The position numbers were made by a program, and so were the translations under genes. The notes beneath the pieces were generated by a model. The model saw nothing but the letters and a program-made list of their open reading frames with translations. It searched no databases and was not told the origin of the DNA. From Henriciella mobilis (lineage in GTDB: Bacteria; Pseudomonadota; Alphaproteobacteria; Caulobacterales; Hyphomonadaceae), in NCBI RefSeq assembly GCF_003576315.1, contig NZ_QWFZ01000039.1, positions 248,001 through 312,000 of the forward strand: a stretch of DNA of 64,000 bases, written 5' to 3'. Shown in pieces: positions 1-10,340 of the stretch (position 1 is its first letter; every line of letters begins with the position of its first letter).

Positions 1-330
1 CACCAGAAGCGGGTATTCATAGCGGATCGTCTCATGGCGCTTGAGGAAGTTCTCGCCCATGAGCAGCGTCACCGCGCCTGCGCCGAAGCTGACGACCTTG
101 GCGAAGTTCACGAAGGGCGACGACTTCACGAGGCCGTCGAACGCTTCCCCGCCCGACCAGTTCATCAGGACGATCACCAGCGCCGCGATGAGCGACAGCG
201 CGCCGAACTTGAAGGATATGCTGTTGAAACGGTCGCCGAAGACGGCGCCGAGCAATACGCCAACCAGACCGGCCAATGCGAGTAGCATTTCCGGGCCGAT
301 GGCCGCGATCATCGCCTCGAAGTCAAGCAT
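1..330 (-). CDS. nuoN: NADH-quinone oxidoreductase subunit N, N-terminal part (cut by window edge)
   Basis: Membrane-arm, antiporter-like subunit of complex I that takes part in proton translocation. The first 110 codons are present; the C-terminal bulk lies beyond base 1. The ATG is at 328-330 and starts MLDFEAMIAA, followed by hydrophobic segments typical of the NuoN N-terminus. It starts 6 nt after the nuoM stop, so it is the last nuo gene seen and is surely in the same operon. The identification rests on position after nuoL-nuoM and on the hydrophobic N-terminal pattern; the family is certain, the full length is unknown. Confidence 0.92.
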   Translation of the reverse strand, partial: MLDFEAMIAAIGPEMLLALAGLVGVLLGAVFGDRFNSISFKFGALSLIAALVIVLMNWSGGEAFDGLVKSSPFVNFAKVVSFGAGAVTLLMGENFLKRHETIRYEYPLLV

Positions 331-336
331 GGGCGA

Positions 337-1827
337 TTATCCTCCGGTGATCATCTGCAGCGCGCGCAGGCTCGACTCGCGCGTCACGTCAAAAACCAAA
401 TTCGGTGCAACGCCGAGCAGCAGCGTGCCGATTACGAGCGGGATCAAAGTGATAAGTTCCTTGACCGAAATGTCCTGAATGCCTTCCAGCGCAGGGTTTG
501 TGATCTGGCCGAACACCGTGCGGCGGTAGAGCGTCAGCATGTAGACGGCCGAGAAGATCACACCGAGTGCGGCGCCGGCGGCAGCCCAGCTGGAGGCCAG
601 GAAGGCGCCGGTCATCGTCAGGATTTCGCCGACAAAGCCACTAGTGCCCGGCAGGCCGACATTGGCCATGGAGAACAGCATGAAGATGGCCGCATAGATC
701 GGCATCTTGTGCACAAGGCCGCCGTAGGCTGCGATCTCACGCGTGTGCATGCGATCATAGACGACGCCGACGATCAGGAAGAGTGCGCCGGAGATCAGGC
801 CGTGCGAGATCATCTGGAAGATCGCGCCCTGCACGCCGACCTCGGTAAAGGAGAAGATGCCAAGCGTCACAAAGCCCATATGTGCCACGGACGAATAGGC
901 GATCAGCTTCTTCATGTCGGTCTGACGCCAGGCCACCAGCGAGGCGTAGACGATGGCAATCACGGACAGCGCGAACATCATTGGCTGGAAGAACTGGCTC
1001 GCATCCGGGAACATCGGCAGCGAGAAACGAAGGAAGCCGTAGCCGCCCATCTTAAGCAGCACCCCTGCCAGGATGACCGAGCCGGCCGTCGGCGCCTGGA
1101 CGTGCGCGTCAGGCAGCCAGGTGTGGACCGGCCACATGGGCAACTTCACCGCAAAGGAGGCGAAGAAGGCCAGCCATAGCCAGGTCTGCACCTCGGGCGC
1201 AAAGGCGAAGGTCTCAAGCTGCATGATGTCGGACGTGCCGGCCTGCAGGTACATGAAGACCACGGCGGCCAGCATGAAGAGCGAGCCAAGCAGCGTGTAG
1301 AGGAAGAATTTGAACGACGCGTAGATCCGGTCCGCCCCGCCCCAGACACCGATGATGATGAACATCGGGATAAGGCCCGCCTCGAAGAAGACGTAGAACA
1401 GCACCAGGTCCATCGCGCAGAACACGCCGATCATGAAGGTCTCGAGCACCAGGAAGGCGATCGTATACTCCGTCAGGCGCGTCTTCACCGAGCCGTAGGA
1501 CGCGATCAGGCTGAGCGGGGTCAGCAGTGTCGTCAGCAGGATCAGAAGCAGCGACATGCCGTCGATGCCGAGCTTGTACTGGATATTGGCGAACCAGCCG
1601 ATTTCCTCGACCAGCTGGTAGCCCTCGGCCTCCATGTCGAAGCTGGCGAGCATGACGAGCGAGGCCAGGAAGGTTGCGACCGAGAAGATCAGGCCGGCCG
1701 TCAGGGCCTTGTTGCCGGTTGCAACGTCGGTCTCCTGGCTGCCTGTCATGGCGCGCACGAGCATGATCAGCACGGCGCCAGCAAGCGGCAGGAAGGTGAC
1801 CGCTGTGAGAATCGGGAAATCGCCCAT
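337..1827 (-). CDS. nuoM: NADH-quinone oxidoreductase subunit M
   Basis: Antiporter-like membrane subunit of complex I, 496 aa, about 14 TM helices. The conserved core with MGxxxxG-type helices, the [14 protein letters not shown] stretch and the [13 protein letters not shown] helix are all visible; these are the Mrp-antiporter signatures of NuoL/M/N. The open frame extends further upstream, but the ATG at 1827 ([10 protein letters not shown]) is chosen: it matches the family start and overlaps the nuoL stop by one base (TGATG), which suggests translational coupling. Length is normal for the family. Confidence 0.96.
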   Translation of the reverse strand: MGDFPILTAVTFLPLAGAVLIMLVRAMTGSQETDVATGNKALTAGLIFSVATFLASLVMLASFDMEAEGYQLVEEIGWFANIQYKLGIDGMSLLLILLTTLLTPLSLIASYGSVKTRLTEYTIAFLVLETFMIGVFCAMDLVLFYVFFEAGLIPMFIIIGVWGGADRIYASFKFFLYTLLGSLFMLAAVVFMYLQAGTSDIMQLETFAFAPEVQTWLWLAFFASFAVKLPMWPVHTWLPDAHVQAPTAGSVILAGVLLKMGGYGFLRFSLPMFPDASQFFQPMMFALSVIAIVYASLVAWRQTDMKKLIAYSSVAHMGFVTLGIFSFTEVGVQGAIFQMISHGLISGALFLIVGVVYDRMHTREIAAYGGLVHKMPIYAAIFMLFSMANVGLPGTSGFVGEILTMTGAFLASSWAAAGAALGVIFSAVYMLTLYRRTVFGQITNPALEGIQDISVKELITLIPLVIGTLLLGVAPNLVFDVTRESSLRALQMITGG

Positions 1828-3998
1828 CAGCCCGCGCCTCCGACGCGCCAGAAGATCACCGCGCCGAACACGAGGGCCGCGCCGATGATTACGAATGCAT
1901 AGTGATAGAGATAGCCGGTGTGCATTGCCGACAGGCGGCGCGAAGTCCATTGCGCCAGGGCTGTCACGCCATCAGGGCCGAACCCGTCGATGATGCGCTT
2001 GTCGCCAGTCTTCCAGAAGAAGCCGCCAAGCCAGCGCGCACCGGCGATGATCGTGGCATTGTAGATTTCGTCGAAATACCACTTGTTCGCGAACAGGCTG
2101 TGCAGCGGACCGCCGGACTTGGCGATCTTTGCGCCGAAACCGCGATTGAAGAGGTAGGTGAAGGTCGCGATCAGGAAGCCGGTCACGGTGACCACGAGCG
2201 GCGCCCAGAAGACCCAGCCCGGAACCTCGTATTTCTCTTCCAGCAGGTGATTGTCCGGCGTGGTGTAGATGGACCCTGCCCAGAACTCTGCCTGATGGTG
2301 GCCGACAAATGAGCCATAGAAGATGAAGCCGGCGAAGATCGCGCCGAGCGACAGAAGGCCGAGCGGCACCAGCATGACCCAGGGCGATTCATGCGGATCG
2401 CCATGATGGCCGTGTCCGTGATCGTCGTGCGCATGGTCATCATGCGCGAGATGGTCGTCGGCGTGGCTGTCAGCCTCATGCGTGTCAGCCGGCATGCTGT
2501 CTTCGCGCGGACCGTGGAAGGTCATGTAGATGAGGCGCCAGGAGTAGAAGCTCGTCAGCAGCGCGGCGATGATGCCGAACCAGAAGGCGAGCTGAGCGAA
2601 GGTGATTCCGTTCTCGCCGGCCGCAAACGCCGTCTCGATGATCGCATCCTTGGAGAAGAAGCCGGCAAAGCCGAGCTGCGTGTGCGGCACGCCGAGGCCG
2701 ATAATGGCGATCGTGCCGATCATCATCGCGGCGTAGGTCAGCGGCATGTACTTCGCGACGCCGCCCATCCGGCGCATGTCCTGCTCATGGTGCATGCCGT
2801 GGATGACCGAACCTGCACCGAGGAAGAGCAGCGCCTTGAAGAAGGCGTGCGTGAACAGGTGGAACATGGCGGCCTGATAGGCGCCAATACCGGCCGCGAA
2901 GAACATGTAACCAAGCTGCGAACAGGTCGAATAGGCGATGACGCGCTTGATGTCGTTCTGCGCCATGCCGACCGTAGCTGCGTAGAGCGCGGTTACCGCA
3001 CCTATGAGCGTCACCATACCGGCGGCAACCGGCGCGTATTCGTAGATCGGCGATACGAGGCAGACGAGGTAAACGCCCGCGGTCACCATGGTCGCGGCGT
3101 GGATGAGCGCGGAGACTGGCGTCGGGCCTTCCATGGCGTCCGGCAGCCAGACATGCAGGAAGAATTGGGCCGACTTGCCCATCGCGCCGATGAAAAGAAG
3201 GATGCCGATCACTTCGAGCGCGGGCACGTCCCATGCAAGGAACGGCATCACGAGTTCCTGTACTGGCGCGGCGCTGGCGAGCGCCAGCGGCGTCACCGTC
3301 GCATTTTCCTTGATGGCTGAGAGTACCGGTTCGAACTCGACCGAACCGAAGACCAGGAAGACAGCCATGATGCCGAGTGCGAGGCCGAAGTCGCCGACCC
3401 GATTGGTCACGAACGCCTTGATGGCTGCGTCATTCGGCGCCTTGTTGTGATACCAGAAGCCAATCAGCAGGTAGGAGGCGAGTCCCACGCCTTCCCAGCC
3501 GAAGAAGAGCTGGATGAAATTGTCGGCAGTCACGAGCATCAGCATCGCGAAGGTGAAGAGCGACAAGTAAGAGAAGAAGCGCGCCCGGTGCGGATCTTCC
3601 GACATGTAGCCCCAGGAATAGAGGTGCACGAGACCGGACACGCCCGTGATTACAGCCATCATCACAATGGACAGGGCATCGACCCGGATCGCCCAGTTGG
3701 CCTGGAACTGGCCGACATCCATCCAGGTCATCAGCGTGATGACATGCTGGACGGCTGCGACCGCGTGCCCACCGCCATGGCCGCCTTCAGCCCCGGCGGT
3801 GTGAACGGCTTCCGTCACCCCGCCGCCGAATGCGAACATGAACAGCTGGATGACCGACAGGATGCCAGCAAGGCCGACCGTCGCCGTCGTGATGATCATC
3901 GCGCCGCGATCGGTGACGAATTTCTGGAAAACGCCAGCGATCAGCGCGGCAAGGCCCGGCGCCAGAACAATAAAGAGGAGTGCGAAATCCGGTAGCAT
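1827..3998 (-). CDS. nuoL: NADH-quinone oxidoreductase subunit L
   Basis: Distal proton-pumping subunit of complex I, 723 aa, slightly long for the family. The Proton_antipo core ([51 protein letters not shown]) is intact and the C-terminal lateral helix region is present. Around residues 500-540 there is a cytoplasmic-or-periplasmic loop very rich in His and Asp (11 His within about 40 residues) that is not part of the core fold. It lies 7 nt after nuoK and overlaps nuoM by one base. Confidence 0.97.
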   Translation of the reverse strand: MLPDFALLFIVLAPGLAALIAGVFQKFVTDRGAMIITTATVGLAGILSVIQLFMFAFGGGVTEAVHTAGAEGGHGGGHAVAAVQHVITLMTWMDVGQFQANWAIRVDALSIVMMAVITGVSGLVHLYSWGYMSEDPHRARFFSYLSLFTFAMLMLVTADNFIQLFFGWEGVGLASYLLIGFWYHNKAPNDAAIKAFVTNRVGDFGLALGIMAVFLVFGSVEFEPVLSAIKENATVTPLALASAAPVQELVMPFLAWDVPALEVIGILLFIGAMGKSAQFFLHVWLPDAMEGPTPVSALIHAATMVTAGVYLVCLVSPIYEYAPVAAGMVTLIGAVTALYAATVGMAQNDIKRVIAYSTCSQLGYMFFAAGIGAYQAAMFHLFTHAFFKALLFLGAGSVIHGMHHEQDMRRMGGVAKYMPLTYAAMMIGTIAIIGLGVPHTQLGFAGFFSKDAIIETAFAAGENGITFAQLAFWFGIIAALLTSFYSWRLIYMTFHGPREDSMPADTHEADSHADDHLAHDDHAHDDHGHGHHGDPHESPWVMLVPLGLLSLGAIFAGFIFYGSFVGHHQAEFWAGSIYTTPDNHLLEEKYEVPGWVFWAPLVVTVTGFLIATFTYLFNRGFGAKIAKSGGPLHSLFANKWYFDEIYNATIIAGARWLGGFFWKTGDKRIIDGFGPDGVTALAQWTSRRLSAMHTGYLYHYAFVIIGAALVFGAVIFWRVGGAG

Positions 3999-4005
3999 CT
4001 GGCCC

Positions 4006-4314
4006 CTACCCCTTCATCAGATCGACGCTCTCGACGGCGATGTCGCCGCGATTGCGGAAGTAAACTACGAGAATGGCGAGCCCGACCGCCGCTTCAGCGG
4101 CCGCCACCGTCAGCACCAGCATGGCGAAGATCTGCCCGGTGATCGTCCCCGAGAAAACGGAGAAGGCGACCAGGTTGATGTTCACCGACAGCAGGATCAG
4201 CTCCAGCGCCATCAGGATGACGATAATGTTCTTGCGGTTCACGAAGATGCCGACAACGCCGACCGTGAAAAGCACCGCCGAAACGGCGAGGAAATGGTTG
4301 ATCGTAATATCCAT
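4006..4314 (-). CDS. nuoK: NADH-quinone oxidoreductase subunit K
   Basis: Small three-helix membrane subunit of complex I, 102 aa, the usual length. The pattern [24 protein letters not shown] contains the conserved membrane glutamate (MALELIL) used in the proton path, and a second glutamate in [11 protein letters not shown]. It follows nuoJ with 3 nt spacing. Assignment is by order and by these conserved helices. Confidence 0.96.
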   Translation of the reverse strand: MDITINHFLAVSAVLFTVGVVGIFVNRKNIIVILMALELILLSVNINLVAFSVFSGTITGQIFAMLVLTVAAAEAAVGLAILVVYFRNRGDIAVESVDLMKG

Positions 4315-4317
4315 GGC

Positions 4318-4908
4318 TTACAGCCCCTCGCCCGATTTGACGTCAATCCGGCGGATGGCATCCTTGCGCCGCCGCGCGGTCTGATGTGCGATATTCTGGC
4401 GCTTCACATGCGGCTTGTGGCGCAGCGTCAGCACGATCGCACCAATCATGGCGACCAGCAGGATCAGGCCGGACAGCTGGAACAGCAGCAGGTAGTCGGT
4501 GTACATCACCTGGCCGATCGCCTCGGCATTGTTCTCGGCGCCCGGATAGGGATTGAAGCTGTCGGCATCGGCGCCGCGCGCGAAGGTGGCGAGCGCGATC
4601 TCTGCAATGAAGGCAAGGCCAACCAGCGCTCCAAAGGGCAGATAGCTCAGAAAGCCCTGTTTCAACTCGACGAAATCGACGTCGAGCATCATGACCACGA
4701 AGAGGAAGAGCACGGCGACGGCACCGACATAGACGACGACCAGCAGCATGGCGAGAAATTCAGCGCCGATCAGCACCATCAGGCCTGCCGAGGTAAAGAA
4801 GGTCAGGATCAGCCAGAGCACAGAGTGCACCGGGTTCTTCGCGGCGATCACACAGACTGCCGACACCGTGACAATCGCGGCCAGAATGTAGAAGGCGATC
4901 AGTTCCAC
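4318..4908 (-). CDS. nuoJ: NADH-quinone oxidoreductase subunit J
   Basis: Membrane subunit of complex I (196 aa, five predicted helices). It shows the N-terminal FYILAAIVTVSAVCVI helix, the NPVHSVLWLIL segment and the VVYVGAVAVLFLFVVMML helix that carries the pi-bulge important for coupling. The C-terminal 35 residues are polar and basic. A 60-nt gap separates it from nuoI, the widest gap inside this nuo operon, and that gap contains a hairpin listed separately. Confidence 0.96.
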   Translation of the reverse strand: MELIAFYILAAIVTVSAVCVIAAKNPVHSVLWLILTFFTSAGLMVLIGAEFLAMLLVVVYVGAVAVLFLFVVMMLDVDFVELKQGFLSYLPFGALVGLAFIAEIALATFARGADADSFNPYPGAENNAEAIGQVMYTDYLLLFQLSGLILLVAMIGAIVLTLRHKPHVKRQNIAHQTARRRKDAIRRIDVKSGEGL

Positions 4909-4920
4909 CGGTTCAGCCCC

Positions 4921-4947
4921 AAAAATTGAGAGGCGGTCGCCCGCCCC
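4921..4947 (-). terminator. Possible intra-operon attenuator between nuoI and nuoJ
   Basis: On the minus strand the nuoI-nuoJ gap reads a 7-bp stem (GGGGCGG / CCGCCTC, one G-U pair) closed by a GCGA tetraloop, then TCAATTTTT. This is shaped like a weak intrinsic terminator or an mRNA-stability hairpin. It would reduce transcription of nuoJ-N relative to nuoA-I or mark a processing site. The T-run starts three bases after the stem, so termination is likely only partial. Confidence 0.4.
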
Positions 4948-4968
4948 GTGAAAAGTAAAGTGCGCCGC

Positions 4969-5454
4969 CTAGCGGTACGGCGCGTCGAGTTCAAGATTGC
5001 GGGCGATCAGCCGTTCCCAGCGGTCGCCATTCGCAAGCAGTCGTTCCTTGTCGTAGTACAGTTCCTCGCGCGTTTCCGTCGCGAATTCGAAGTTCGGCCC
5101 CTCGACAATCGCATCGACCGGGCAGGCCTCCTGGCAAAAGCCGCAATAGATGCACTTCACCATGTCGATGTCGTAGCGTGTCGTGCGGCGAGAGCCGTCC
5201 TCGCGAGGCTCAGCCTCGATCGTGATGGCCTGCGCCGGGCAGATCGCCTCGCAGAGTTTGCAGGCAATGCAGCGCTCTTCGCCATTCGGGTAACGGCGCA
5301 GCGCGTGCTCACCGCGAAAGCGCGGACTGAGCGGGTTCTTTTCGAAGGGGTAGTTGTTGGTCGCCTTGCGCGTGAACATTTCCCGAAGCCCGAGGCCGAA
5401 GGCACTCAGGAAGTCGGTCAGCAGCGCACCGCGAATGGTCTGGACGAGGCTCAT
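4969..5454 (-). CDS. nuoI: NADH-quinone oxidoreductase subunit I
   Basis: Peripheral-arm subunit of complex I that carries clusters N6a and N6b and passes electrons to NuoB. It has 161 aa with two 8Fe-ferredoxin motifs: C62-C65-C68-C72 ([11 protein letters not shown]) and C101-C104-C107-C111 ([11 protein letters not shown]), both followed by Pro. The N-terminal amphipathic helix [18 protein letters not shown] is conserved in the alphaproteobacterial and mitochondrial (TYKY) proteins. Its start overlaps the nuoH stop by 4 nt. Confidence 0.98.
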   Translation of the reverse strand: MSLVQTIRGALLTDFLSAFGLGLREMFTRKATNNYPFEKNPLSPRFRGEHALRRYPNGEERCIACKLCEAICPAQAITIEAEPREDGSRRTTRYDIDMVKCIYCGFCQEACPVDAIVEGPNFEFATETREELYYDKERLLANGDRWERLIARNLELDAPYR

Positions 5455-6527
5455 GCCTGAACTCCCATATAAACGACGTAACCGGAAACGATGAGGACGG
5501 CGGCCAGAGATGTCGGCAGAAATATCTTCCAGCCAAGCCGCATCAGCTGGTCATAGCGATAACGGGGCACAACAGCCTTCACCAGGGCGAACAGGAAGAA
5601 GAAGAACACGACCTTCGCCATGAACCAGGCAAGATGGCCGAGGTTGACCACCCATAGCGGGAAGTTCGCCACGAAATCCTCGCCCAGCGGGATCGGACCG
5701 TGCCATCCGCCGAGGAAAAGGATCGTCATCATCGCGCACATCAGCACGATGTTGAGATACTCCCCGATCATGAAAAGCAGGTACGGGGTCGAGGAATACT
5801 CGACCTGGTAACCGGCAACGAGCTCGGATTCGGCTTCAGGAAGGTCGAAAGGCGGGCGGTTCGTTTCGGCCAGCGCGGACACAAAGAACATGACGAACAT
5901 GACCAGCATGACCGGGAACAGCAAGACGTGGTTGAAGCTGAACACATGCCAGGACCAGAACCCGCTCGACTGGTTCGAAACGATGTCCGACAGGTTCATC
6001 GATCCGACGAGCAGGATCACCGTGATGATGATGAAGCCAATCGAGACTTCGTAGGAAACCATCTGCGCCGCCGACCGCAGCGAGCCGAGGAAAGGGTATT
6101 TCGAGTTTGATGCCCAGCCGCCCATGATGATGCCGTAGACACCGAGCGAGGACACCGCAAACAGGTAGAGTATGCCGACATTGAGATCGGAAACGACCCA
6201 GCCCGGCGCGACCGGGATCACGGCCCAGGCCGCGAAGGCGAGCGTCAGCGAAAGGATCGGTGCCAGCAGGAACACCGTCTTGTTGGCGCCCGCCGGGATG
6301 ATGATTTCCTTGAGCAGGAATTTCCCGAAATCGGCAAAGCTCTGCAGCAGCCCGAACGGGCCGACTACGTTCGGGCCCTTGCGCATCATGACCGCTGCCC
6401 AGACCTTCCGGTCCATCAGCAGGAGGAAGGCCAGCGACAGCAGCAGGACAATGGTGAACAGCATGATCTGACCAATCACGGTCAGCCAGCCGAACAGCAG
6501 TCCATGTTCCTGGATGAATGCACTCAT
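5451..6527 (-). CDS. nuoH: NADH-quinone oxidoreductase subunit H
   Basis: Membrane subunit that forms most of the quinone chamber with NuoB and NuoD; 358 aa, eight to nine helices. Conserved stretches are [31 protein letters not shown] in the first loop, [24 protein letters not shown], and the acidic [20 protein letters not shown] loop. It lies 9 nt after nuoG and overlaps nuoI by 4 nt. Confidence 0.98.
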   Translation of the reverse strand: MSAFIQEHGLLFGWLTVIGQIMLFTIVLLLSLAFLLLMDRKVWAAVMMRKGPNVVGPFGLLQSFADFGKFLLKEIIIPAGANKTVFLLAPILSLTLAFAAWAVIPVAPGWVVSDLNVGILYLFAVSSLGVYGIIMGGWASNSKYPFLGSLRSAAQMVSYEVSIGFIIITVILLVGSMNLSDIVSNQSSGFWSWHVFSFNHVLLFPVMLVMFVMFFVSALAETNRPPFDLPEAESELVAGYQVEYSSTPYLLFMIGEYLNIVLMCAMMTILFLGGWHGPIPLGEDFVANFPLWVVNLGHLAWFMAKVVFFFFLFALVKAVVPRYRYDQLMRLGWKIFLPTSLAAVLIVSGYVVYMGVQA

Positions 6528-6536
6528 GGCGCTCGC

Positions 6537-8636
6537 CTACTCCGCTGCTACAGGCGTTTCAAGGCCGCGCTTCATGAGCGAGCACTCCGCCATCGTCTTA
6601 GAAGCCCGGGCAATCGGGTTGGTGAGATAGAAATCCTCGAACGCCGCGCCAAAAGGACGCGCCTTTTCAAGCCCTTGGGCGGCGGCTGGCGCCTCCCGCA
6701 AGGCTTCGTACCCGGCCGTCCCCGGTGCGAAACCGAGCCCCGCGAAGACCTTGTTTTCTTCACGCAGCACTTCCCGCAATTCGTCCGCCGAATCATAAGG
6801 CAGTGTCTTGTCCACGACATCGGACAGCGCCCGGAAAATCGCCCAGCCCTCGCGCGCCTCGCCCTTTGGCTGGACAGCCTTTGAGGTCATCTGGACCCGG
6901 CCTTCGGTGTTCACATAGGTCGCGTCCATCTCGGTATAGGCCGCGCAAGGCAGGATGACATCCGCCTTCGACGCACCGGCCTCACCATGGTGGCCGACAT
7001 AGACGACCTTCGTGTCGCCGAGATTGCTGAGGTCATGCTCGTCACCGCCAAGCAGTACGAGCGTATCGAGACCGCCCGACAGCATCGCCGCCGTGTCGCT
7101 GCCGCCCTCACCCGGCACGAAACCGACATCAAGTGCACCGACGCGGCCGGCGGCATTGTGCAGCACGCCGAACCCGGCCCAGTCTTCGCTGATAGCGCCT
7201 GCATCCAACGCGATCTTGTGCGCTGCGTTCAGAACGTCGATGCCGTTCTCGCCAACCAGCGCATGCTCGCCGATGACGACCATCGGCCGCTTGGCATCCT
7301 TGAACGTTTTCACGAATTCGCTGCTACCCGACAGAAGGCCCGGAAGATCGCCCGGCCCCGTTCCGAGATGCTCATAATCATAGGTCAGGTCGACCGGCTC
7401 ACCGACGACGCCCACCTTGAGATCGTTCCACAACCAGGCCTTGCGGATCCGGGCATTCCAGACAGCCGCCTCGACGCGTGGATTGGTGCCGATCAGCAGC
7501 AGCGCATCGGCGTCTTCGATTCCCATAAGGGTCGGATTCAGAACGTATTTCTCGCGAACACCGTCCGCGCCGTAGCCCGCGCCGGCGGGCCGGCAGTCTA
7601 GCGACTTGGTCCCGATCTTTTCTGCCAGGTCCTTCGCCGCCTTCAGCTGTTCGACCTCTGTCAGGTCGCCCGAGAGGAAGCCGATCTTGTCCGCCGGTCC
7701 ACCCAGGAGCTCTGCCGTACGCGCCAGCGCTTCCTTCCAGCTGGCCGGACGCAGCTTGCCATTCTCACGCACATACGGCTTGTCGAGGCGCTGGCGGGCA
7801 AGCCCGTCCCAGATGAAGCGCGACTTGTCCGACAGCCACTCCTCATTCACCTCTTCATTGAGAACCGGCATGATCCGCATCACCGCCGAGCCCTTGGCAT
7901 CGACACGGATGGCGGATCCCATGGCATCCATGACGTCGATCGACTCGGTCTTGCGCAGCTCCCAGGGCCGCGCATTGTAAGCATATGGCTTGGAGGTCAA
8001 CGCACCCACCGGGCAAAGATCAATGACATTACCGGATAGCTCAGAGGTCAGCGATTTTTCGAGATAGGTCGTGATCTCCGCATCCTCGCCGCGCGAGATC
8101 ATGCCGATCTCCTCGACGCCAGCCACTTCAGCGGCAAAGCGGACACAGCGCGTGCACTGGATACAGCGGGTCATGATCGTTTTGACCAGCGGGCCCATAT
8201 TCTTGTTCTCAACCGCGCGCTTGTTCAGCGCATAGCGCGAGCCGGCCCGACCATAGGCCATCGCCTGGTCCTGCAGGTCGCATTCACCGCCCTGGTCGCA
8301 GATCGGACAGTCGAGCGGGTGGTTGATCAGCAGGAATTCCATGACGCCATTGCGCGCCTTTTCGACATAATCACCCTTGGTGAGAATGTTCGGCGGCGTG
8401 CCATCCGGATTCATGCGCATTTCGCCGACGGTCTGCGCGCAGCTGGCAATCGGCTTCGGCGCGCCTTTCCACTGAACCAGGCACATGCGGCAATTGCCGG
8501 CCACCGACAGGCGCTCATGATAACAGAAGCGCGGAATCTCGGCGCCCGCTTCCTCACACGCCTGCATCAGCGTGTAGGACTTCGGCACTTCGATGTCCTT
8601 GCCGTCAATATTCAGCTTGAAAAGATCGTCAGCCAT
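6537..8636 (-). CDS. nuoG: NADH-quinone oxidoreductase subunit G
   Basis: Large iron-sulfur subunit of the NADH module, 699 aa (mitochondrial 75-kDa type). The N-terminus has the 2Fe-2S motif CYHERLSVAGNCRMC, then the His-ligated cluster region CPICDQGGECDLQD and the 4Fe-4S motif CIQCTRC with a distant CPVGAL. After residue ~230 comes a molybdopterin-oxidoreductase-like domain that binds no cofactor in this family. Its upstream neighbour is not nuoF but the 126-aa membrane gene at 8640-9020, which ends 3 nt before. Confidence 0.97.
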   Translation of the reverse strand: MADDLFKLNIDGKDIEVPKSYTLMQACEEAGAEIPRFCYHERLSVAGNCRMCLVQWKGAPKPIASCAQTVGEMRMNPDGTPPNILTKGDYVEKARNGVMEFLLINHPLDCPICDQGGECDLQDQAMAYGRAGSRYALNKRAVENKNMGPLVKTIMTRCIQCTRCVRFAAEVAGVEEIGMISRGEDAEITTYLEKSLTSELSGNVIDLCPVGALTSKPYAYNARPWELRKTESIDVMDAMGSAIRVDAKGSAVMRIMPVLNEEVNEEWLSDKSRFIWDGLARQRLDKPYVRENGKLRPASWKEALARTAELLGGPADKIGFLSGDLTEVEQLKAAKDLAEKIGTKSLDCRPAGAGYGADGVREKYVLNPTLMGIEDADALLLIGTNPRVEAAVWNARIRKAWLWNDLKVGVVGEPVDLTYDYEHLGTGPGDLPGLLSGSSEFVKTFKDAKRPMVVIGEHALVGENGIDVLNAAHKIALDAGAISEDWAGFGVLHNAAGRVGALDVGFVPGEGGSDTAAMLSGGLDTLVLLGGDEHDLSNLGDTKVVYVGHHGEAGASKADVILPCAAYTEMDATYVNTEGRVQMTSKAVQPKGEAREGWAIFRALSDVVDKTLPYDSADELREVLREENKVFAGLGFAPGTAGYEALREAPAAAQGLEKARPFGAAFEDFYLTNPIARASKTMAECSLMKRGLETPVAAE

Positions 8637-8639
8637 GAA

Positions 8640-9020
8640 TCAGAACTCTTTCACGGGATTGAAGTCGGATTTCCGCGCCGCCGTATTCCAGCGCGCAAGA
8701 AGATAGGTCGGGATGATCACGAACAGGCCGCTCATCATGCTGGATGGCCGCCAGATCCGCTCCACGAACAGGTCGTAGGTGACGCCCAGGAGAAGCGCCA
8801 GCGTCGCCACAGCAAGGATCGCCCAGAGGAATTTGGTCGAGACTAGCGCCAGCAGGCCGAGGCCGGCCAGCAGCCCCATCTTGATGACGGGAAGGAACAC
8901 GCCTGGTGCCTGCAACATATCCGGCCCCAGCAGGCGCGCGAGCAGCATCAGGCCGAATACGTTCGTCCCGATGACAATAGCGCACCAGATGGCGGTGATG
9001 ATGTTGCGCAGCAGGTCCAT
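8640..9020 (-). CDS. Small membrane protein inserted between nuoF and nuoG
   Basis: 126 aa with about four hydrophobic segments (IWCAIVIGTNVFGLMLLARLLG; MGLLAGLGLLALVSTKFLWAILAVATLALLLG; MSGLFVIIPTYLLARW) and a short basic/acidic tail. I do not recognise the family. It is on the nuo strand, 15 nt after nuoF and 3 nt before nuoG, so it is almost certainly translated from the nuo transcript. Two soluble NADH-module genes flank it, so a membrane protein here is unexpected. It may be an assembly factor or a lineage-specific accessory subunit; that is inference from position only. Confidence 0.75.
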   Translation of the reverse strand: MDLLRNIITAIWCAIVIGTNVFGLMLLARLLGPDMLQAPGVFLPVIKMGLLAGLGLLALVSTKFLWAILAVATLALLLGVTYDLFVERIWRPSSMMSGLFVIIPTYLLARWNTAARKSDFNPVKEF

Positions 9021-9035
9021 GCCCCTCGTCTTCCC

Positions 9036-10340
9036 CTATTCCGCAGCGACGGTGCTGCCCTGCACGAGCGCGCGCGGCGCCCGGTACTGGGTGATGCGGT
9101 CTTCGATCTCGTGCCGGAAATGACGGATCAGCCCCTGGACCGGCCAGGCCGCCGCGTCGCCAAGCGCACAGATCGTGTGGCCCTCGATCTGCTGCGAGAC
9201 GTCCAGCAGCATGTCGATTTCCTTGTGATCGGCTTCACCCTTCGCCATCCGCTCAAGCACGCGCCACATCCAGCCGGTGCCTTCGCGGCATGGCGTACAC
9301 TGGCCACAGCTTTCATGCTTGTAGAAATAGGAGATGCGCGCGATCGCCTTGATCAGGTCGGTCGACTTGTCCATCACGATGACCGCCGCTGTACCGAGGC
9401 CTGAGCGAAGGTCACGCAGCGTGTCGAAATCCATATGGGCGTCCATGATCTGCTCGGCCGGCACCATCGGCACCGACGAGCCACCCGGAATGACGGCCTT
9501 GAGATTGTCCCAGCCGCCCTTGATGCCGCCGCAATGGGTCTCGATCAGGTCCTTGAACCGGATCGACATCTCTTCCTCGACATTGCACGGCTTGTTCACA
9601 TGGCCGGAAATGCAGAAGAGTTTGGTGCCGGTATTGTTCGGGCGGCCGAAGCCAGCGAACCAGTCTGCGCCGCGGCGCAGGATGGTCGGCGCAACGGCAA
9701 TGGATTCAACGTTGTTGACGGTTGTTGGGCAGCCATAGAGGCCCGCATTCGCCGGGAATGGCGGCTTCAGGCGCGGCTGGCCCTTCTTGCCCTCAAGGCT
9801 TTCCAGCAGCGCGGTTTCCTCGCCGCAGATATAGGCGCCGGCGCCGTGGTGGACGTAGAGATCGAAATCCCAGCCATTGATATTATCCTTGCCAATCAGC
9901 TTGGCCTCATAGGCTTCCTTGACCGCCTTCTCGAGCGCCTCGCGTTCGGCAATGTACTCGCCGCGCAGATAGACGTAACAGGCATGCGCGCGCATGGCGT
10001 AGGACGCGACCATGCAGCCTTCGATCAGCAGATGCGGATCATGACGCATGATTTCCCGGTCCTTGCAGGTGCCAGGCTCGGATTCGTCAGCGTTCACGAC
10101 GAGATAGTGCGGGCGGTCCCGGACTTCCTTCGGCATGAAGGTCCATTTCAGGCCGGTCGGGAAACCCGCCCCGCCGCGCCCGCGAAGGCCTGACGCCTTG
10201 ATCTGGTCGCAGATCCATTCCGGGGTCTGCTTCAGCATTTCCGGAACCAGGTGCCACGCGCCGCGCTTCTTCGCCTCTTCGAGATCGGGCGAATGCGTAC
10301 CATAGAGATTGGTAAAGATGCGGTCCTTATCCTGCAGCAT
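9036..10340 (-). CDS. nuoF: NADH-quinone oxidoreductase subunit F
   Basis: NADH- and FMN-binding subunit of complex I, 434 aa. The glycine-rich FMN/NADH motif [16 protein letters not shown] is near residue 55, with [16 protein letters not shown] following it. The C-terminal 4Fe-4S (N3) ligands lie in [12 protein letters not shown] and [13 protein letters not shown]. The start overlaps the nuoE stop by one base (TAATG). Nothing unusual in the protein. Confidence 0.98.
   Translation of the reverse strand: MLQDKDRIFTNLYGTHSPDLEEAKKRGAWHLVPEMLKQTPEWICDQIKASGLRGRGGAGFPTGLKWTFMPKEVRDRPHYLVVNADESEPGTCKDREIMRHDPHLLIEGCMVASYAMRAHACYVYLRGEYIAEREALEKAVKEAYEAKLIGKDNINGWDFDLYVHHGAGAYICGEETALLESLEGKKGQPRLKPPFPANAGLYGCPTTVNNVESIAVAPTILRRGADWFAGFGRPNNTGTKLFCISGHVNKPCNVEEEMSIRFKDLIETHCGGIKGGWDNLKAVIPGGSSVPMVPAEQIMDAHMDFDTLRDLRSGLGTAAVIVMDKSTDLIKAIARISYFYKHESCGQCTPCREGTGWMWRVLERMAKGEADHKEIDMLLDVSQQIEGHTICALGDAAAWPVQGLIRHFRHEIEDRITQYRAPRALVQGSTVAAE

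Noticed and set aside
2391-3320. 309-aa plus-strand open frame opposite nuoL
   Set aside because: It is antisense to intact, well-conserved nuoL and its translation is a His/Arg/Glu-rich, family-less string typical of GC-rich shadow frames.
3838-4929. 363-aa plus-strand frame opposite nuoK-nuoJ
   Set aside because: Highly charged with His/Asp/Glu runs, antisense to two complete membrane subunits.
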